From Mycobacterium sp. 852002-10029_SCH5224772 (GTDB lineage Bacteria; Actinomycetota; Actinomycetes; Mycobacteriales; Mycobacteriaceae): DNA of 64,000 bases. Shown here piece after piece: positions 1 through 9,744 of this stretch. The stretch lies in NCBI RefSeq assembly GCF_001667315.1, contig NZ_LZHT01000089.1, forward strand, positions 27,027-91,026, given 5' to 3'. The notes under the pieces were generated by a model that made no database searches, was not told where the DNA came from, and was given only the letters and a program-made list of their open reading frames with translations. The translations under genes and the position numbers were made by a program. Numbering within the stretch: position 1 is the first letter of the stretch; each line of letters begins with the position of its first letter.

Positions 1-186
1 CTTCAGCAGCGATTCGGCCGTGTCTTGATACGCCAAGCCGAACACCTCGCCGGCGCGGTCCACCCCCGTGTGGGCCGAAAAACCAGCGGTCAGGATGCTC
101 AGACTTGCGGCAAGTCCATCACCGGCGGCAACCACGGCGCTGCCTGCGGCATACATCGCAGCCGGATCAACGGCCAAGGGAGCCAC
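1..186 (-). CDS. WXG100-like N-terminal region, partial (runs off left edge)
   Basis: An open frame on the minus strand begins at a GTG near 186 (in-frame stop at 202-204) and continues past the left edge. The visible N-terminus is Ala-rich and helical, with the segments VDPAAMYAAGSAV, LTAGFSAHTG and YQDTAESLL. This style is common in mycobacterial WXG100-like secretion substrates and in the N-terminal parts of larger ESX-linked proteins. About 62 residues are visible, so the full length and any C-terminal effector domain cannot be judged. No strong ribosome binding site precedes the GTG, and a TTG at 177 is an alternative start. The family placement is inference from style only. Confidence 0.45.
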   Translation of the reverse strand, partial: MAPLAVDPAAMYAAGSAVVAAGDGLAASLSILTAGFSAHTGVDRAGEVFGLAYQDTAESLLK

Positions 187-292
187 ACGCGAAAGTTTCG
201 CTCAGGACCGCCCGTCGCCGCTACTCACCCAATGATCGCTGCCGCCAAGCTAGCCGCGCCCCCGAGCCCCCACAACTCACTCATCCCCAGCG

Positions 293-1420
293 TCAGGTCA
301 CGGGAACGACGATCAGTTCGTGCGGCCGGTTGTTGACGGCCAGGGCTCCCTCGTCCGTCACGACGACGATGTCCTCGATGCGCGCGCCCCAACGGCCCGG
401 GAAGTAGATGCCCGGCTCGATGGAAAACGCCATGCCCGCGGTGAGTGGCAGGTCGTTTCCGGCGACGATGTAGGGCTCTTCATGCACCGACAAGCCGATG
501 CCGTGCCCGGTGCGGTGCACGAAGTACTCGGCGAGTCCTTCCGCGGCCAGCACCTCGCGGGCGGCCGCGTCGACCTGCTCGGCCGTCACCCCCGGGCGGA
601 CCGCGTCATAAGCCGCGCGCTGAGCGCGCTGCAGCACCGAATACTGTTGGACTACCTCAGGATTCGGCTCCCCGATGCTGTACGTGCGCGTCGAGTCGGA
701 GTTGTAACCGGGTTCATAGGCCCCGCCGATGTCGACGACGACGATGTCACCCGCCTGCAGTTCGCGATCCGAATATCCGTGGTGCGGGTCGGCGCCGTGC
801 GGTCCGGATCCGACGATAATGAACGACACCTCCGAATGCCCTTCGGCCACAATGGCGTTCGCGATGTCGGCAGCCACGTCGGCCTCGGTGCGGCCCGGGA
901 CCAAAAACTCCGGCACCCGGGCGTGCACCCGATCGATGGCCGCACCGGCTTTGCGCAACGCATCGATCTCGCATTCCTCCTTGACCATCCGCAGCGTGCG
1001 CAACACATCGGTGGCCAGAACGGGCAGCACACCGAGCACACCTGCCAGCGGCAAAAGATGCAGTGCCGGCATGGAATCGGTGACCGCGGTCGCGGCCGGG
1101 GTGCCGCCCAGCGCGGCGCCCACCAGATCGTAGGGATTGTCACCGTCGACCCAATCGCACACCGCCAGACCGAGTTCGGCGATGGCCGACCCCTTGAGCG
1201 AAGCCAGCTCCAGTCGCGGCACCACCACCGTCGGATCACCGGATGCGGGCAACACCAGCGCGGTGAACCGCTCCAAGGTCTGGGCGCGCGACCCGACCAG
1301 GTAGCGCAGGTCATATCCGGGTGTGATGACCAGCCCGGCCAGACCCGCGTCGGCGGCCGCGGCGGCGGCCGTGCCCAGGCGGCGGGCATACACAGCTGCG
1401 TCGAAGCGGTGCGACTCCAT
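293..1420 (-). CDS. pepE: M24B metallopeptidase (Xaa-Pro dipeptidase-like), PepE
   Basis: This 375-residue cytoplasmic aminopeptidase is predicted to cleave Xaa-Pro bonds with a two-metal site. The N-terminal creatinase-like domain covers roughly residues 1-150 and the pita-bread catalytic domain roughly 155-370. Metal ligands are visible in VVVDIGGAYEPGYNSDSTRT (two Asp), HRTGHGIGLSVHEEP (His), SIEPGIY (Glu) and ARIEDIVVV (Glu). The length matches the family. It starts at an ATG and diverges from the exonuclease gene across a 113-bp gap. The position corresponds to Rv2089c. The exact physiological substrate is not known from sequence. Confidence 0.9.
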   Translation of the reverse strand: MESHRFDAAVYARRLGTAAAAAADAGLAGLVITPGYDLRYLVGSRAQTLERFTALVLPASGDPTVVVPRLELASLKGSAIAELGLAVCDWVDGDNPYDLVGAALGGTPAATAVTDSMPALHLLPLAGVLGVLPVLATDVLRTLRMVKEECEIDALRKAGAAIDRVHARVPEFLVPGRTEADVAADIANAIVAEGHSEVSFIIVGSGPHGADPHHGYSDRELQAGDIVVVDIGGAYEPGYNSDSTRTYSIGEPNPEVVQQYSVLQRAQRAAYDAVRPGVTAEQVDAAAREVLAAEGLAEYFVHRTGHGIGLSVHEEPYIVAGNDLPLTAGMAFSIEPGIYFPGRWGARIEDIVVVTDEGALAVNNRPHELIVVPVT

Positions 1421-1533
1421 GGCAGCCAGGCTAACCCGCCCGCCGAACGTCGACTCGTTGCGCCGATTCGCCAGTTGGTCGACAACAAGGCGACGTTCGG
1501 CGGTGTGAGACCGTCCGGCAGCGACGTGGGACC

Positions 1534-2499
1534 ATGGTCCCCATGCGCGGACCCGTGTTGCTGCTCGATGGCGCCAGCATGTGGTTCCGCTCGTATTTCG
1601 GGGTTCCTTCCTCGATCACCGCCCCCGACGGCCGACCCGTCAACGCCGTCCGCGGGTTCATCGACTCCGTCGCGGTGGTGATCACCCAGCAGCGGCCCAG
1701 CCGGCTGGTGGTCTGCCTGGACCTCGATTGGCGTCCGCAGTTTCGGGTTGACCTCGTGCCGTCCTACAAGGCCCACCGCGTGGCCGAGCCGGAGCCGCGG
1801 GGCGAGCCGGACGTCGAGGAGGTCCCGGACGACCTGACGCCCCAGATCGACATGATCGCCGAACTGCTTGACGCCTTCGGGATTCCGACGGCCGGCGCGG
1901 AGGGTTACGAGGCCGACGACGTGCTGGGCACGCTCGCAGCGCGGGAACGCGACGACCCGGTGGTGGTCGTCAGCGGTGACCGCGACCTGATGCAGGTGGT
2001 GTCGGACGATCCCGTTCCGGTGCGGCTCCTCTACCTCGGCCGCGGGCTGAGCAAAGCCACCTTGTTCGGGCCCGCCGAGGTGGCCGAACACTATGGCGTG
2101 CCGGTGGAGCGGGCCGGGCCCGCCTACGCCGAATTCGCGCTGCTGCGCGGCGACCCGTCCGACGGCCTGCCGGGCGTTCCGGGCGTCGGCGAGAAAACCG
2201 CGGCGACGCTGCTGGCCCAGCACGGTTCGCTGGAACAGATCCTGGCCGCCGCCCACGACCCGAAGTCGAAGATGGCGAAGGGCTTGCGGGCGAAACTGCT
2301 GGGCGCACTGGACTACATCGAGGCGGCCGGCCAGGTGGTGCGGGTGGCCACCGACGCGCCCGTCACCTTCTCGACCGCCGACGACGAACTACCGCTGGTC
2401 GCCGCCGATCCGCAACGAACCGCCAAGCTGGCGACCGAACTCGGCGTCGGCTCGTCGATCGCTCGCTTGCAAAAAGCGCTCGACGCGCTGCCCAACTGA
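1534..2499 (+). CDS. 5'-3' exonuclease (FEN/Pol I N-terminal type)
   Basis: This 321-residue stand-alone 5'-3' exonuclease resembles the N-terminal nuclease of DNA polymerase I and corresponds to Rv2090. A PIN-like metal site is visible: [14 protein letters not shown] near the start, [10 protein letters not shown] near 130 and [12 protein letters not shown] near 150. A helix-hairpin-helix DNA-binding segment, [19 protein letters not shown], lies near 210. No polymerase domain follows. It should process flaps or primers during repair or replication. An in-frame ATG at 1543 is an alternative start, and neither start has a strong ribosome binding site. Its stop directly abuts the stop of the convergent next gene with no bases between. 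Confidence 0.87.
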   Translation: MVPMRGPVLLLDGASMWFRSYFGVPSSITAPDGRPVNAVRGFIDSVAVVITQQRPSRLVVCLDLDWRPQFRVDLVPSYKAHRVAEPEPRGEPDVEEVPDDLTPQIDMIAELLDAFGIPTAGAEGYEADDVLGTLAARERDDPVVVVSGDRDLMQVVSDDPVPVRLLYLGRGLSKATLFGPAEVAEHYGVPVERAGPAYAEFALLRGDPSDGLPGVPGVGEKTAATLLAQHGSLEQILAAAHDPKSKMAKGLRAKLLGALDYIEAAGQVVRVATDAPVTFSTADDELPLVAADPQRTAKLATELGVGSSIARLQKALDALPN

Positions 2500-3264
2500 C
2501 TACTGCGGGCGGCCGACCTCGTAGGTGCCCTTGTTGTCCTGGAAGGTCACCGTCACGTGCTTCGGCGCACCGTCGATGCTGACGTCGCAGTCGAAGGTGG
2601 CGCCCTTCTTGACGGTCGGGTTCTGGCCGTGGTTGCACTTGACGTCTTTGACGTTCTTGGCGCCGTAGCCGTTGGTTTCGTCGCTGAGGACCTGTTGGAC
2701 CCCGGCCTGCGCCTTGCTGACATCCAGCTTGGTGGTGACGAAGAAGCCGGGCTGCCAGAAGCCCAGCACCAGCACGACGACGACGAGCAGCAACGCGATG
2801 GCACCGCCCACACCGGCGATCACCCCAACCGGTCGCTTCTTGCCGGGCTGCTCATACGGCGGGTACTGCTGCGGGTACTGGCCCGGCTGCCCGTATTGGC
2901 CGTATTGGCCGTACTGGCCCGGCTGCGGGTACTGGCCCGGCTGGCCGTACTGGCCGGGCTGCGGGTACTGGCCCGGCTGCCCGTATTGACCCGGCTGGGC
3001 GTATTGGCCGGGCTGCCCGTATTGCCCGGGCTGCCCGTACTGACCCGGCTGCTGGGGGTAGTGCTGCGGATAGGCCTGTTCAGCCGGCTGCTGGTACTGC
3101 GGGTACTCGGCGGGCGGCGTGTACGCGGGGGCCTGCCACGACGCTTCCTGGGTCGACTGGTCTTGCCAGGTCGGCGCCACCTGGGTCGGGTCTGACGAGT
3201 GGTCGCTGCCTTGACCTTGGCCGGGGGGTTGCCACTGCTGGTCCGGTCCCTGCGGTCCGCTCAT
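2500..3264 (-). CDS. Repeat-rich single-pass membrane protein with C-terminal DUF4333
   Basis: This 254-residue protein sits at the position of Rv2091c. Residues 1-140 are disordered and rich in Gln, Pro, Gly and Tyr, with about a dozen imperfect QPGQY units at 72-131. A basic stop (GKKRP) is followed by one membrane helix at about 146-169. The remaining 85 residues look like a DUF4333 domain with a likely disulfide pair (Cys210 and Cys226), probably outside the membrane. A GGAG ribosome binding site precedes the ATG. The function is unknown. The layout, a cytoplasmic low-complexity tail plus a small external domain, is common in mycobacterial envelope proteins. Confidence 0.85.
   Translation of the reverse strand: MSGPQGPDQQWQPPGQGQGSDHSSDPTQVAPTWQDQSTQEASWQAPAYTPPAEYPQYQQPAEQAYPQHYPQQPGQYGQPGQYGQPGQYAQPGQYGQPGQYPQPGQYGQPGQYPQPGQYGQYGQYGQPGQYPQQYPPYEQPGKKRPVGVIAGVGGAIALLLVVVVLVLGFWQPGFFVTTKLDVSKAQAGVQQVLSDETNGYGAKNVKDVKCNHGQNPTVKKGATFDCDVSIDGAPKHVTVTFQDNKGTYEVGRPQ
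2872..3051 (-). repeat. Tandem 15-18 bp units encoding QPGQY(G/P/A)
   Basis: Head-to-tail copies of a short GC-rich unit encode Gln-Pro-Gly-Gln-Tyr with a variable sixth residue inside the DUF4333 gene. Near-identical copies make this stretch prone to slippage, so repeat number may vary between strains. Confidence 0.8.
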
Positions 3265-3329
3265 CTCTCTCCTCAGCCCCTCGTGTCTTAAGCATGGCTA
3301 TCGGCGTTTAACGGTAGCTCCGGCCTAGC

Positions 3330-6113
3330 CTACCCGGCGTCAACTGCGACGACGCCGCGCCGAATGTCGTTGATGGCCCGCTTGGCGGTGGCCCGCACCT
3401 CGGCGTCCGGGGCGGCATTGCGCACCTGATCCAGCAGGTCAAGCGCCTGCCGGCACCACCGCACAAAATCCCCCGCCAGCAGGGGCGAGCCAGTGCCGGC
3501 CGGGTCAGCCGCCGCCAGCGCCGCGACCAGATCACCGGTGCGGGCCCAGCGATAGATGACGTTGACGAAGCCGTCGTCGGGTTCGCGGCTCGGGGCGATC
3601 CGGTGCGTCTGCTCATCGGCGCGCAGCGCCACGGACAGCCTCGACGTCTGCTGCAGCGCCTGCCGTAATGGCTGTGTGGGGGCGTCGGCCGCAAACGCCG
3701 CCCCCGGCCCGTCCCCGCCGCGGGTCTCGTAGAGCACCGACGAGACCACCGCCGCGAGCTCGGGCGGCTTCAACCCCGACCAGGCGCCGGTGCGCAGGCA
3801 TTCGGCGACCAGCAGGTCGCTTTCGCTGTAGATGCGCGCCAGCAGCCGGCCGTGGTCGGTCACGCGGGGATCCCCGTCTCGCGCCTCGATGAAGCCACGC
3901 TCGGTGAGCAGCCCGACGATCCGGTCGAATGTTCGGGCCAGCGAATTGGTCGCTGCCGCAACCTTTTTCTCCAATTGTGCGTTGTCGCGTTCGATCCGCA
4001 AATAACGCTCGGCCTGCCGGACCTGTGCTTCCAGGCCGGGCGTGTTGTGCGACGGGTGCCGGCGCAGCTGTTCGCGCAGCGACGCCAGCTCGGGGTCGTG
4101 AAATTCACCGTCGCCGTCCCGATGTCCGCCGCGGCGCTTGGCCGGAATGGTCAGCCCGGCGGCCGCCGACCGCAGCGCCGACGCCAGATCACGCCGCACC
4201 CGCGGCTGGCGGTGCTCGACCCGCTTCGGCAGTGACATCGAACCGACCGGCGCGGACATACCCGAATAGTCGGCCGAGGAAATCCTTCCCGCCCAGCGGT
4301 TTTCGGTCAGCACCAACGGTCGCGGGTCAGAGCTGTCGCGGGCCGATTCGAGCACCACGGCCAGTCCACCGCGTCGGCCGTGGGTGATGTTGATGATGTC
4401 GCCCCGGCGCAGCGCGGCCAGCGCGTCGCTGGTCGCCTGCCGTCGCTGTAGCCGCGAGGCCCGGGACTGCGCGCGTTCCATCTCGGAGATGCGCGCCCGC
4501 ATCCGGGCGTACTCCAGGATCGGCGCCTTGGGCCCGCCCAGCTCGGCGGCGATCTCGGCGAGCATCGCGGTGCCCCGCTCGATGCCACTCACCAGCCCGA
4601 CCACGGAACGGTCGGCCTGATACTGCGCAAACGACTGCTCTAGCAACCGATGTGCCTGCTCGGGGCCCATCTGCTGCACCAGGTTGATCGTCATGTTGTA
4701 GGACGGGGCGAACGAACTGCGCAGCGGGAAGGTGCGGGTGGAGGCCAGCCCGGCCACCGCGGAGGGTTCGGTGGTTTCTTCGCTGGGATTCCAGAGCACC
4801 ACCGCGTGGCCCTCGACATCGATGCCGCGCCGCCCGGCGCGCCCGGTCAGCTGGGTGTACTCCCCGGGCGTCAGCGCCACGTGCTGCTCGCCGTTGAACT
4901 TGACCAGCCGCTCGAGAACCACGGTGCGCGCGGGCATGTTGATTCCGAGCGCCAAGGTCTCGGTGGCGAACACCGCCCTGACGAGCCCGGCCGTGAAAAG
5001 CTCTTCGACCGTGTGCCGGAAGGCGGGCAACATGCCGGCGTGATGGGCGGCCAGACCGCGCAGCAGCCCCTCCCGCCACTCGTAGTAGCCGAGCACGGCC
5101 AGGTCCGAGTCGGCGAGATCGCCGCAGCGATGTTCGATCACCTCAGCGATCTGCGCGCGTTCCTCCTGAGTGGTCAGCTGCAAGGGCGAGCGCAGGCATT
5201 GCTGGACGGCAGCGTCGCAGCCGGCCCGGGAGAACACGAACGTGATCGCCGGCAGCAACCCTTCGGAATCCAGGGTCGCGATGACGTCCGGCCGTGCCGG
5301 TGTGCGGTAGAAGCGGGGCCGGCCCGACCGTGCCGGTGGACGCCCGCGTCCGGCGCTTCGACGCGGTTGCCAATCCGACATCCGATCGGCCTCACGGCGA
5401 TGGGTGATGTGCCGCAACAGATCTGGGTTGACGCGCGGCTCACGCGCGGCACCCGGTTGCTCGGGGGCTTCCGAATTACGGTAGTCGAAGAGGTCGAATA
5501 GCCGCTTGCCCACCAACACGTGTTGCCACAGCGGCACCGGCCGGTGCTCGTCGACCACGACCGTCGTATCGCCCCGCACGGTCTGGATCCAGCCGCCGAA
5601 CTCCTCGGCGTTGCTCACCGTCGCCGACAGGCTGACCACCCGCACCTCGTCGGGCAGGTGCAGGATCACTTCTTCCCACACCGGCCCCCGCATCCGGTCG
5701 GCCAGGAAATGCACCTCATCCATCACCACGTACGAAAGTCCCCGCAGCGCAGGCGAATCCGCGTAGAGCATGTTGCGCAGCACTTCGGTCGTCATGACCA
5801 CCACGGGCGCGTCGCCGTTGACCGACATGTCCCCGGTGAGCAGGCCGATGCGGTCGCGGCCGTAGCGGGCCGTCAAGTCGGTGTGCTTCTGGTTGCTCAG
5901 CGCTTTGAGCGGCGTGGTGTAGAAGCATTTGCCGCCGGCGGCCAGCGCCAAGTGCACCGCGAATTCGCCGACGACCGTCTTGCCGGCCCCGGTCGGCGCG
6001 CAGACCAGCACGCCGTGGCCGCGTTCGAGCGCCGCGCACGCCCGGTGCTGAAAGCCGTCGAGCGCGAAGGGCAGGTCCGCGGCGAATCGGGTGAGCTCAA
6101 CCAACTCCGTCAC
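3330..6113 (-). CDS. helY: Ski2-type DEVH-box helicase HelY
   Basis: This is an ATP-dependent superfamily 2 helicase of about 927 residues, probably acting on RNA. Motifs in order are Walker A APTGAGKT, DEVH (VVMDEVHFLA), SAT (LSATVSNAEEF), a C-terminal motif region with FATETLALGINMP, and QLTGRAGRRG. A long helical C-terminal region of about 400 residues is typical of Ski2/Mtr4 helicases. The frame is open further upstream, but the conserved mycobacterial N-terminus (TELVELTRF) begins at the GTG at 6111-6113, which also leaves a clean 87-bp gap to tatC. It lies downstream of tatA-tatC in the same direction and may be cotranscribed. It corresponds to Rv2092c. Confidence 0.92.
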   Translation of the reverse strand: MTELVELTRFAADLPFALDGFQHRACAALERGHGVLVCAPTGAGKTVVGEFAVHLALAAGGKCFYTTPLKALSNQKHTDLTARYGRDRIGLLTGDMSVNGDAPVVVMTTEVLRNMLYADSPALRGLSYVVMDEVHFLADRMRGPVWEEVILHLPDEVRVVSLSATVSNAEEFGGWIQTVRGDTTVVVDEHRPVPLWQHVLVGKRLFDLFDYRNSEAPEQPGAAREPRVNPDLLRHITHRREADRMSDWQPRRSAGRGRPPARSGRPRFYRTPARPDVIATLDSEGLLPAITFVFSRAGCDAAVQQCLRSPLQLTTQEERAQIAEVIEHRCGDLADSDLAVLGYYEWREGLLRGLAAHHAGMLPAFRHTVEELFTAGLVRAVFATETLALGINMPARTVVLERLVKFNGEQHVALTPGEYTQLTGRAGRRGIDVEGHAVVLWNPSEETTEPSAVAGLASTRTFPLRSSFAPSYNMTINLVQQMGPEQAHRLLEQSFAQYQADRSVVGLVSGIERGTAMLAEIAAELGGPKAPILEYARMRARISEMERAQSRASRLQRRQATSDALAALRRGDIINITHGRRGGLAVVLESARDSSDPRPLVLTENRWAGRISSADYSGMSAPVGSMSLPKRVEHRQPRVRRDLASALRSAAAGLTIPAKRRGGHRDGDGEFHDPELASLREQLRRHPSHNTPGLEAQVRQAERYLRIERDNAQLEKKVAAATNSLARTFDRIVGLLTERGFIEARDGDPRVTDHGRLLARIYSESDLLVAECLRTGAWSGLKPPELAAVVSSVLYETRGGDGPGAAFAADAPTQPLRQALQQTSRLSVALRADEQTHRIAPSREPDDGFVNVIYRWARTGDLVAALAAADPAGTGSPLLAGDFVRWCRQALDLLDQVRNAAPDAEVRATAKRAINDIRRGVVAVDAG

Positions 6114-6200
6114 GCCACTGCCCCGTTGCGCGAGGCTGCGCAGTTGTACGTCAACACCGGCGTGTCGCTGTGCAAACACGCACGCTCGCGCCAGAGCGAC

Positions 6201-7157
6201 CTAGGTGACATCGTCGTGCTGCCCGGCGGTGACCGTCGGCTCCGGTACCGCGGTGGGCCGATCGATGATCGACGCTTCGTCGTCGGGGATCACCGCCTGG
6301 GCGTCGCGCTTGGCCTTCCGCTTGTCGTGCAGCCGGGCGATCTGGATGGCGAACTCGAGGAGCACGGACAGGGCCAGCCCGAGCGCGGTCATCGAAAACG
6401 GATCGGATCCGGGCGTGAAGACCGCCGCGAACGCGAACATCGCGAAGATCAGGCCGCGTCGCCACGCCTTGAGCCGCTCATAGGTCAGCATGCCGATCGT
6501 GTTGAGCATGACGATCAGCAACGGGAATTCGAAGCTGACGCCGAAGACCACCAGCAGGTTGATCAGGAACCCGAAATACCGATCGCCGGACAGCGCGGTC
6601 ACCTGCACGTCGCTGCCGACGGTCAGCAGGAAGCCCAACGCCTTGGACAGCACGAAGTAGGCCAGCACCGCGCCGACGAGGAACAACACCACGGCGGGGA
6701 TCACGAACGCGATCGCGAAGCGGCGTTCCTTCTGGTAAAGCCCGGGCGTGATAAAAGCCCACAGCTGGTAAAACCACACCGGGCAGGCCAGCACCACCCC
6801 GGCCGTCAGCCCCACCTTGAGGCGCAGCATGAACTGGTCGAACGGCGCGGTGGCCAGCAGTCGGCATTGTCCGTTGGCGCTGATATCCGCCCGCGCCGAC
6901 TGCGGCAGCGAACAGTAGGGATGACGCAACCACTCGCCGAGGCTTTCCAGCCCGAAGATCGAATGCGAGTACCAGACAAACCCGAAGATCGTGGTCAGCA
7001 CGATCGCCGCCAGCGAGATCAGCAGCCGGGTGCGGAGCTCGGTGAGGTGGTCGACCAGCGACATGGTCGCATCCGGGTTGGTGCGACTGCGTCTGTTACG
7101 TGGATTGAGGCGCTTCAGCAGGCCGGCAGCGCGCGCTGAAACCTTGAATGCTTTCAC
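6201..7157 (-). CDS. tatC: Twin-arginine translocase subunit TatC
   Basis: This 318-residue polytopic membrane protein binds twin-arginine signal peptides in the Tat export complex. The conserved N-terminal [11 protein letters not shown] segment, the cytoplasmic loop with [12 protein letters not shown], and six hydrophobic stretches are present. A long charged C-terminal tail follows, as in other mycobacterial TatC proteins. The start shown is GTG (7155-7157), giving a few residues more than the M. tuberculosis protein. It lies 55 bp downstream of tatA. Both form an operon-like unit with helY. It corresponds to Rv2093c. Confidence 0.93.
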   Translation of the reverse strand: MKAFKVSARAAGLLKRLNPRNRRSRTNPDATMSLVDHLTELRTRLLISLAAIVLTTIFGFVWYSHSIFGLESLGEWLRHPYCSLPQSARADISANGQCRLLATAPFDQFMLRLKVGLTAGVVLACPVWFYQLWAFITPGLYQKERRFAIAFVIPAVVLFLVGAVLAYFVLSKALGFLLTVGSDVQVTALSGDRYFGFLINLLVVFGVSFEFPLLIVMLNTIGMLTYERLKAWRRGLIFAMFAFAAVFTPGSDPFSMTALGLALSVLLEFAIQIARLHDKRKAKRDAQAVIPDDEASIIDRPTAVPEPTVTAGQHDDVT

Positions 7158-7212
7158 GATGCTCGTCTAGGGCTCGGTCAGGGGCGCTCGGGCACCGCGA
7201 CGATGACGGCGG

Positions 7213-7491
7213 CTATGCCGGGCGTGCTTCGCTGTGCCCCTGCTCGCTGGGCGCCGGCGCCTCGACCCGCTGCGACTGCACGGGCGTGGGGTTCGCCGCC
7301 GAGGCGTCAGGCTGGGTACCCAAGGCCGACGTTTCCGCCTTGTTCTCGCTCTGCATTTCCCGAATCTCGGACTTGAAGATCCGCATCGACTTGCCCAACG
7401 AACGCGCCGCGTCGGGGAGCTTCTTGGCACCGAACAGCAAGATCACCACGACCGCGAGGATCGCCCAGTGCCACGGACTAAGACTGCCCAC
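7213..7491 (-). CDS. tatA: Twin-arginine translocase subunit TatA
   Basis: This 92-residue pore-forming Tat subunit has one N-terminal membrane helix ([16 protein letters not shown]), a hinge ([13 protein letters not shown]) with the family FG and K-LP-x-AR pattern, an amphipathic helix and a disordered acidic tail. It starts at GTG with a good upstream GGAGGT spaced eight bases away. It lies immediately upstream of tatC. It corresponds to Rv2094c. Confidence 0.93.
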   Translation of the reverse strand: MGSLSPWHWAILAVVVILLFGAKKLPDAARSLGKSMRIFKSEIREMQSENKAETSALGTQPDASAANPTPVQSQRVEAPAPSEQGHSEARPA

Positions 7492-7587
7492 TTTGATTAC
7501 CTCCAGACGTTAACCCGATGCTACCGCAGTAACGCCAGGTGTCGGTGGGCGCGCGCCGCGCCGTGGTGGGCCATATTGCCTGGACTT

Positions 7588-8559
7588 TTATGAGCTCAGA
7601 GCGTCATACGACGCCAGGGCGGCCGCCGCGGCATCCCGCACCCGCTGCACCAGCGACCCGGGTGCCAGCACCTGCACGCCGGGCCCCAGGCCCAGCACCA
7701 GCCGCGTCATCCAGTCCTCGGAGGCGTAAGTCATCACCGCCTCGCACGACCCGTCCGGCAACTCGCGCACGTCGCGCATCGGGTAGTACTCGAACATCCA
7801 GGACGCCGCGGGCGCTACCCGCAGCTTGGCGAACGGCAACGACGGATCGCCGTCGAACAACGAGGTGTCGGGCGGCGCGTGCAGCACCGGCTCGGGCGGC
7901 GCCGCCGGCTCGTCGAGCTCGCTGGCTTCCACGATCCGGTCGAAGCGGAACAGCCGGACCCCGTCGGCTTCGCGCGACCAGGCCTCGAGGTAGCTGTGGC
8001 CGCCGATCAGCAGGACCCGGATGGGGTCGACTACCCGGCTGGTGAGTGTGTCGTGGGAGGCGGAGTAGTAATCGATGGCCAGGGCGTGCCGGGACTGCAC
8101 GGCCGCGCGCACCGCGGCGGCGGCCCGATTTTCCACCGGCGCGGGCTCGTCGACGGCCGTCGCCGCGTGCGTGGTGTCGTGCCCGATGGCCCCGGCCGCG
8201 TCCTCGATCTTGGCGATCGCACTGCGCGCGGCTTCGGGGTCGACGACGCCGGGGATGTCGGCCAGCGCCCGCAGCGCCACCAGCAGCCCGGTGGCCTCCG
8301 GCGAGGTGAGCTTGAGCGGGCGGTCGATGCCGGCGGAGAACGTCACCTCGATGGTGTCCCCGGAGAACTGGAAGTCGATCAGGTCACCGGGGAAATAGCC
8401 GGGGAGGCCGCACATCCAGAGCTGGTTGAGGTCCTCTTCCAGTTGCTTGGCCGACACCCCGAGATCGGCGGCGGCCTTGGCCCGGGTGACCCGCGGGTTG
8501 GCCTGGAAGTACGGGACCATGTTCAGCAGCCGGACCAGGCGGGTGGAGATCGGCGTCAT
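7588..8559 (-). CDS. pafC: WYL-domain transcription factor PafC
   Basis: This 323-residue protein has an N-terminal winged helix-turn-helix (ISTRLVRLLNMVPYFQANP) and a WYL domain with a WCX-type C-terminus. With PafB it forms the PafBC activator of the LexA-independent DNA-damage response of mycobacteria (known for the family). Its ATG overlaps the pafB stop by four bases (ATGA), so translation is probably coupled. Despite the gene name, it has no direct catalytic role in pupylation. It corresponds to Rv2095c. Confidence 0.92.
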   Translation of the reverse strand: MTPISTRLVRLLNMVPYFQANPRVTRAKAAADLGVSAKQLEEDLNQLWMCGLPGYFPGDLIDFQFSGDTIEVTFSAGIDRPLKLTSPEATGLLVALRALADIPGVVDPEAARSAIAKIEDAAGAIGHDTTHAATAVDEPAPVENRAAAAVRAAVQSRHALAIDYYSASHDTLTSRVVDPIRVLLIGGHSYLEAWSREADGVRLFRFDRIVEASELDEPAAPPEPVLHAPPDTSLFDGDPSLPFAKLRVAPAASWMFEYYPMRDVRELPDGSCEAVMTYASEDWMTRLVLGLGPGVQVLAPGSLVQRVRDAAAAALASYDALSS

Positions 8560-9554
8560 GCGGGCACTCCCGCATGCGCCCGCAACCGGTCCAGCACGTC
8601 GTCGCGCAGCGACGGCGGCTCGAGCACCAGGGCGTCGGCGCCGTACCCGGCGATGTCGCGGGCCAGCTGGTCGGTGGATCGGATGTCGAGTTCAATCACC
8701 TCGCCGTCGCGCTCACCCAGTCGCCGTTCGCCGACGGGCCTGCCCGCGCGGCGCAGCGCGGTGGCCCGCCCGTCAGCCACCCAGACCCGGGCCACCCCAC
8801 CGGCCGGCGCCGCGGAAATTTCCGTGACCGTCTGCGCCACGATCCTGCGCAGGTCAATGCCTTCCGGCACGGTGACCGCGCCGGGCGGGCCGATCGGCGC
8901 GACGTCGGGACCGATCCGGGAGAGCCGGAAGGTGCGGGTGGCGTCGCGGTCGCGGTCGTGACCCACCAGATACCAGCGGCCCTTCTCGGTGACGACGCCC
9001 CAGGGCTCGACGGTGCGAGTGGCGTACGGCTCGGCCCGCGACGGGCGGTGCGGAAACTGCACGGCCCGTCGGGAATCGATGGCGGACAACAGGATTCCGA
9101 GAACATCCTCCGAGCCACGCAGACCCGGCACTCCCGCCGGTGAGGCGATGGCGACCGGCGCCTCCGGATCGACGTCGACGCCGGCCGCGCGCAGTTTGAG
9201 CAGCGCGCCCTGGGTGGCGGTGATCAGTTCGGGCGACTCCCACAGCTGGGTCGCGACCGCCACCGCCGCCGCCTCGTCCGGGGTGAGGTCGACCGGGGCG
9301 AGCGCATAGGCGTCGCGGTTGATCCGGTAGCCCTCGGTGGGGTCCCACGCCGAAACCCTGCCGACCTCGAGCGGGATGCCCAGGTCGCGCAGCTCGTTCT
9401 TGTCGCGCTCGAACATGCGGGAGAACGCCTCGGCGCTGGCGTTTTCGGAGTATCCCGCCACGCTCGACCTGATCTTTTCCGCCGTGATGTACCCGCGGGT
9501 GGACAGCAGGGCGATGACCAGGTTCACCAGCCGTTCGACTTTTGACGTCGCCAT
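8556..9554 (-). CDS. pafB: WYL-domain transcription factor PafB
   Basis: This 332-residue partner of PafC has an N-terminal winged helix-turn-helix (KVERLVNLVIALLSTRGY) and a WYL domain that is thought to sense a DNA-damage-linked signal. The frame is open further upstream, but the conserved mycobacterial N-terminus starts with MATSKVERLV at the ATG 9552-9554. It is followed by pafC with a four-base overlap. It is separated from pafA by 190 bp, which contain a stem-loop. It corresponds to Rv2096c. Confidence 0.92.
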   Translation of the reverse strand: MATSKVERLVNLVIALLSTRGYITAEKIRSSVAGYSENASAEAFSRMFERDKNELRDLGIPLEVGRVSAWDPTEGYRINRDAYALAPVDLTPDEAAAVAVATQLWESPELITATQGALLKLRAAGVDVDPEAPVAIASPAGVPGLRGSEDVLGILLSAIDSRRAVQFPHRPSRAEPYATRTVEPWGVVTEKGRWYLVGHDRDRDATRTFRLSRIGPDVAPIGPPGAVTVPEGIDLRRIVAQTVTEISAAPAGGVARVWVADGRATALRRAGRPVGERRLGERDGEVIELDIRSTDQLARDIAGYGADALVLEPPSLRDDVLDRLRAHAGVPA

Positions 9555-9661
9555 TGGCACCAGATTATTCGATGGCCGCCGTCTGGCGCTGCCACCCACG
9601 CACCGCGTCGCAGGATTCCCGACCACCACTGCAGCCTCTCAGTGCGAGGCGACACGATTCT

Positions 9662-9693
9662 CGAACTTGCTGGCGCCCGCGCTAGCGAGTTCG
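9662..9693 (-). terminator. Stem-loop between pafA and pafB, possible terminator or processing site
   Basis: An inverted repeat has ten-base arms (9662-9671 and 9684-9693, nine of ten paired) and a twelve-base GC-rich loop. It lies about 50 bp downstream of the pafA stop in the direction of transcription. No U-run follows, so it is not a classical intrinsic terminator. It could reduce readthrough from the proteasome genes into pafBC. Confidence 0.35.
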
Positions 9694-9744
9694 CCCTTCA
9701 CACTCAAGACAGTGCGGGTGTGGCTGACAGTGAGCCGACGGCCG

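Noticed and set aside
320..1681. Long frame antisense to pepE (453 codons), and similar frames antisense to pafA, dop, mpa and helY
   Set aside because: All lie fully opposite well-supported genes and show Arg/Asp/His-rich shadow composition.
2872..3051. CRISPR array
   Set aside because: The repeats are in frame, directly adjacent and encode QPGQY units; there are no spacers.
9662..9693. Strong intrinsic terminator after pafA
   Set aside because: The stem is good but no U-run follows, so it is listed only as a weak candidate.
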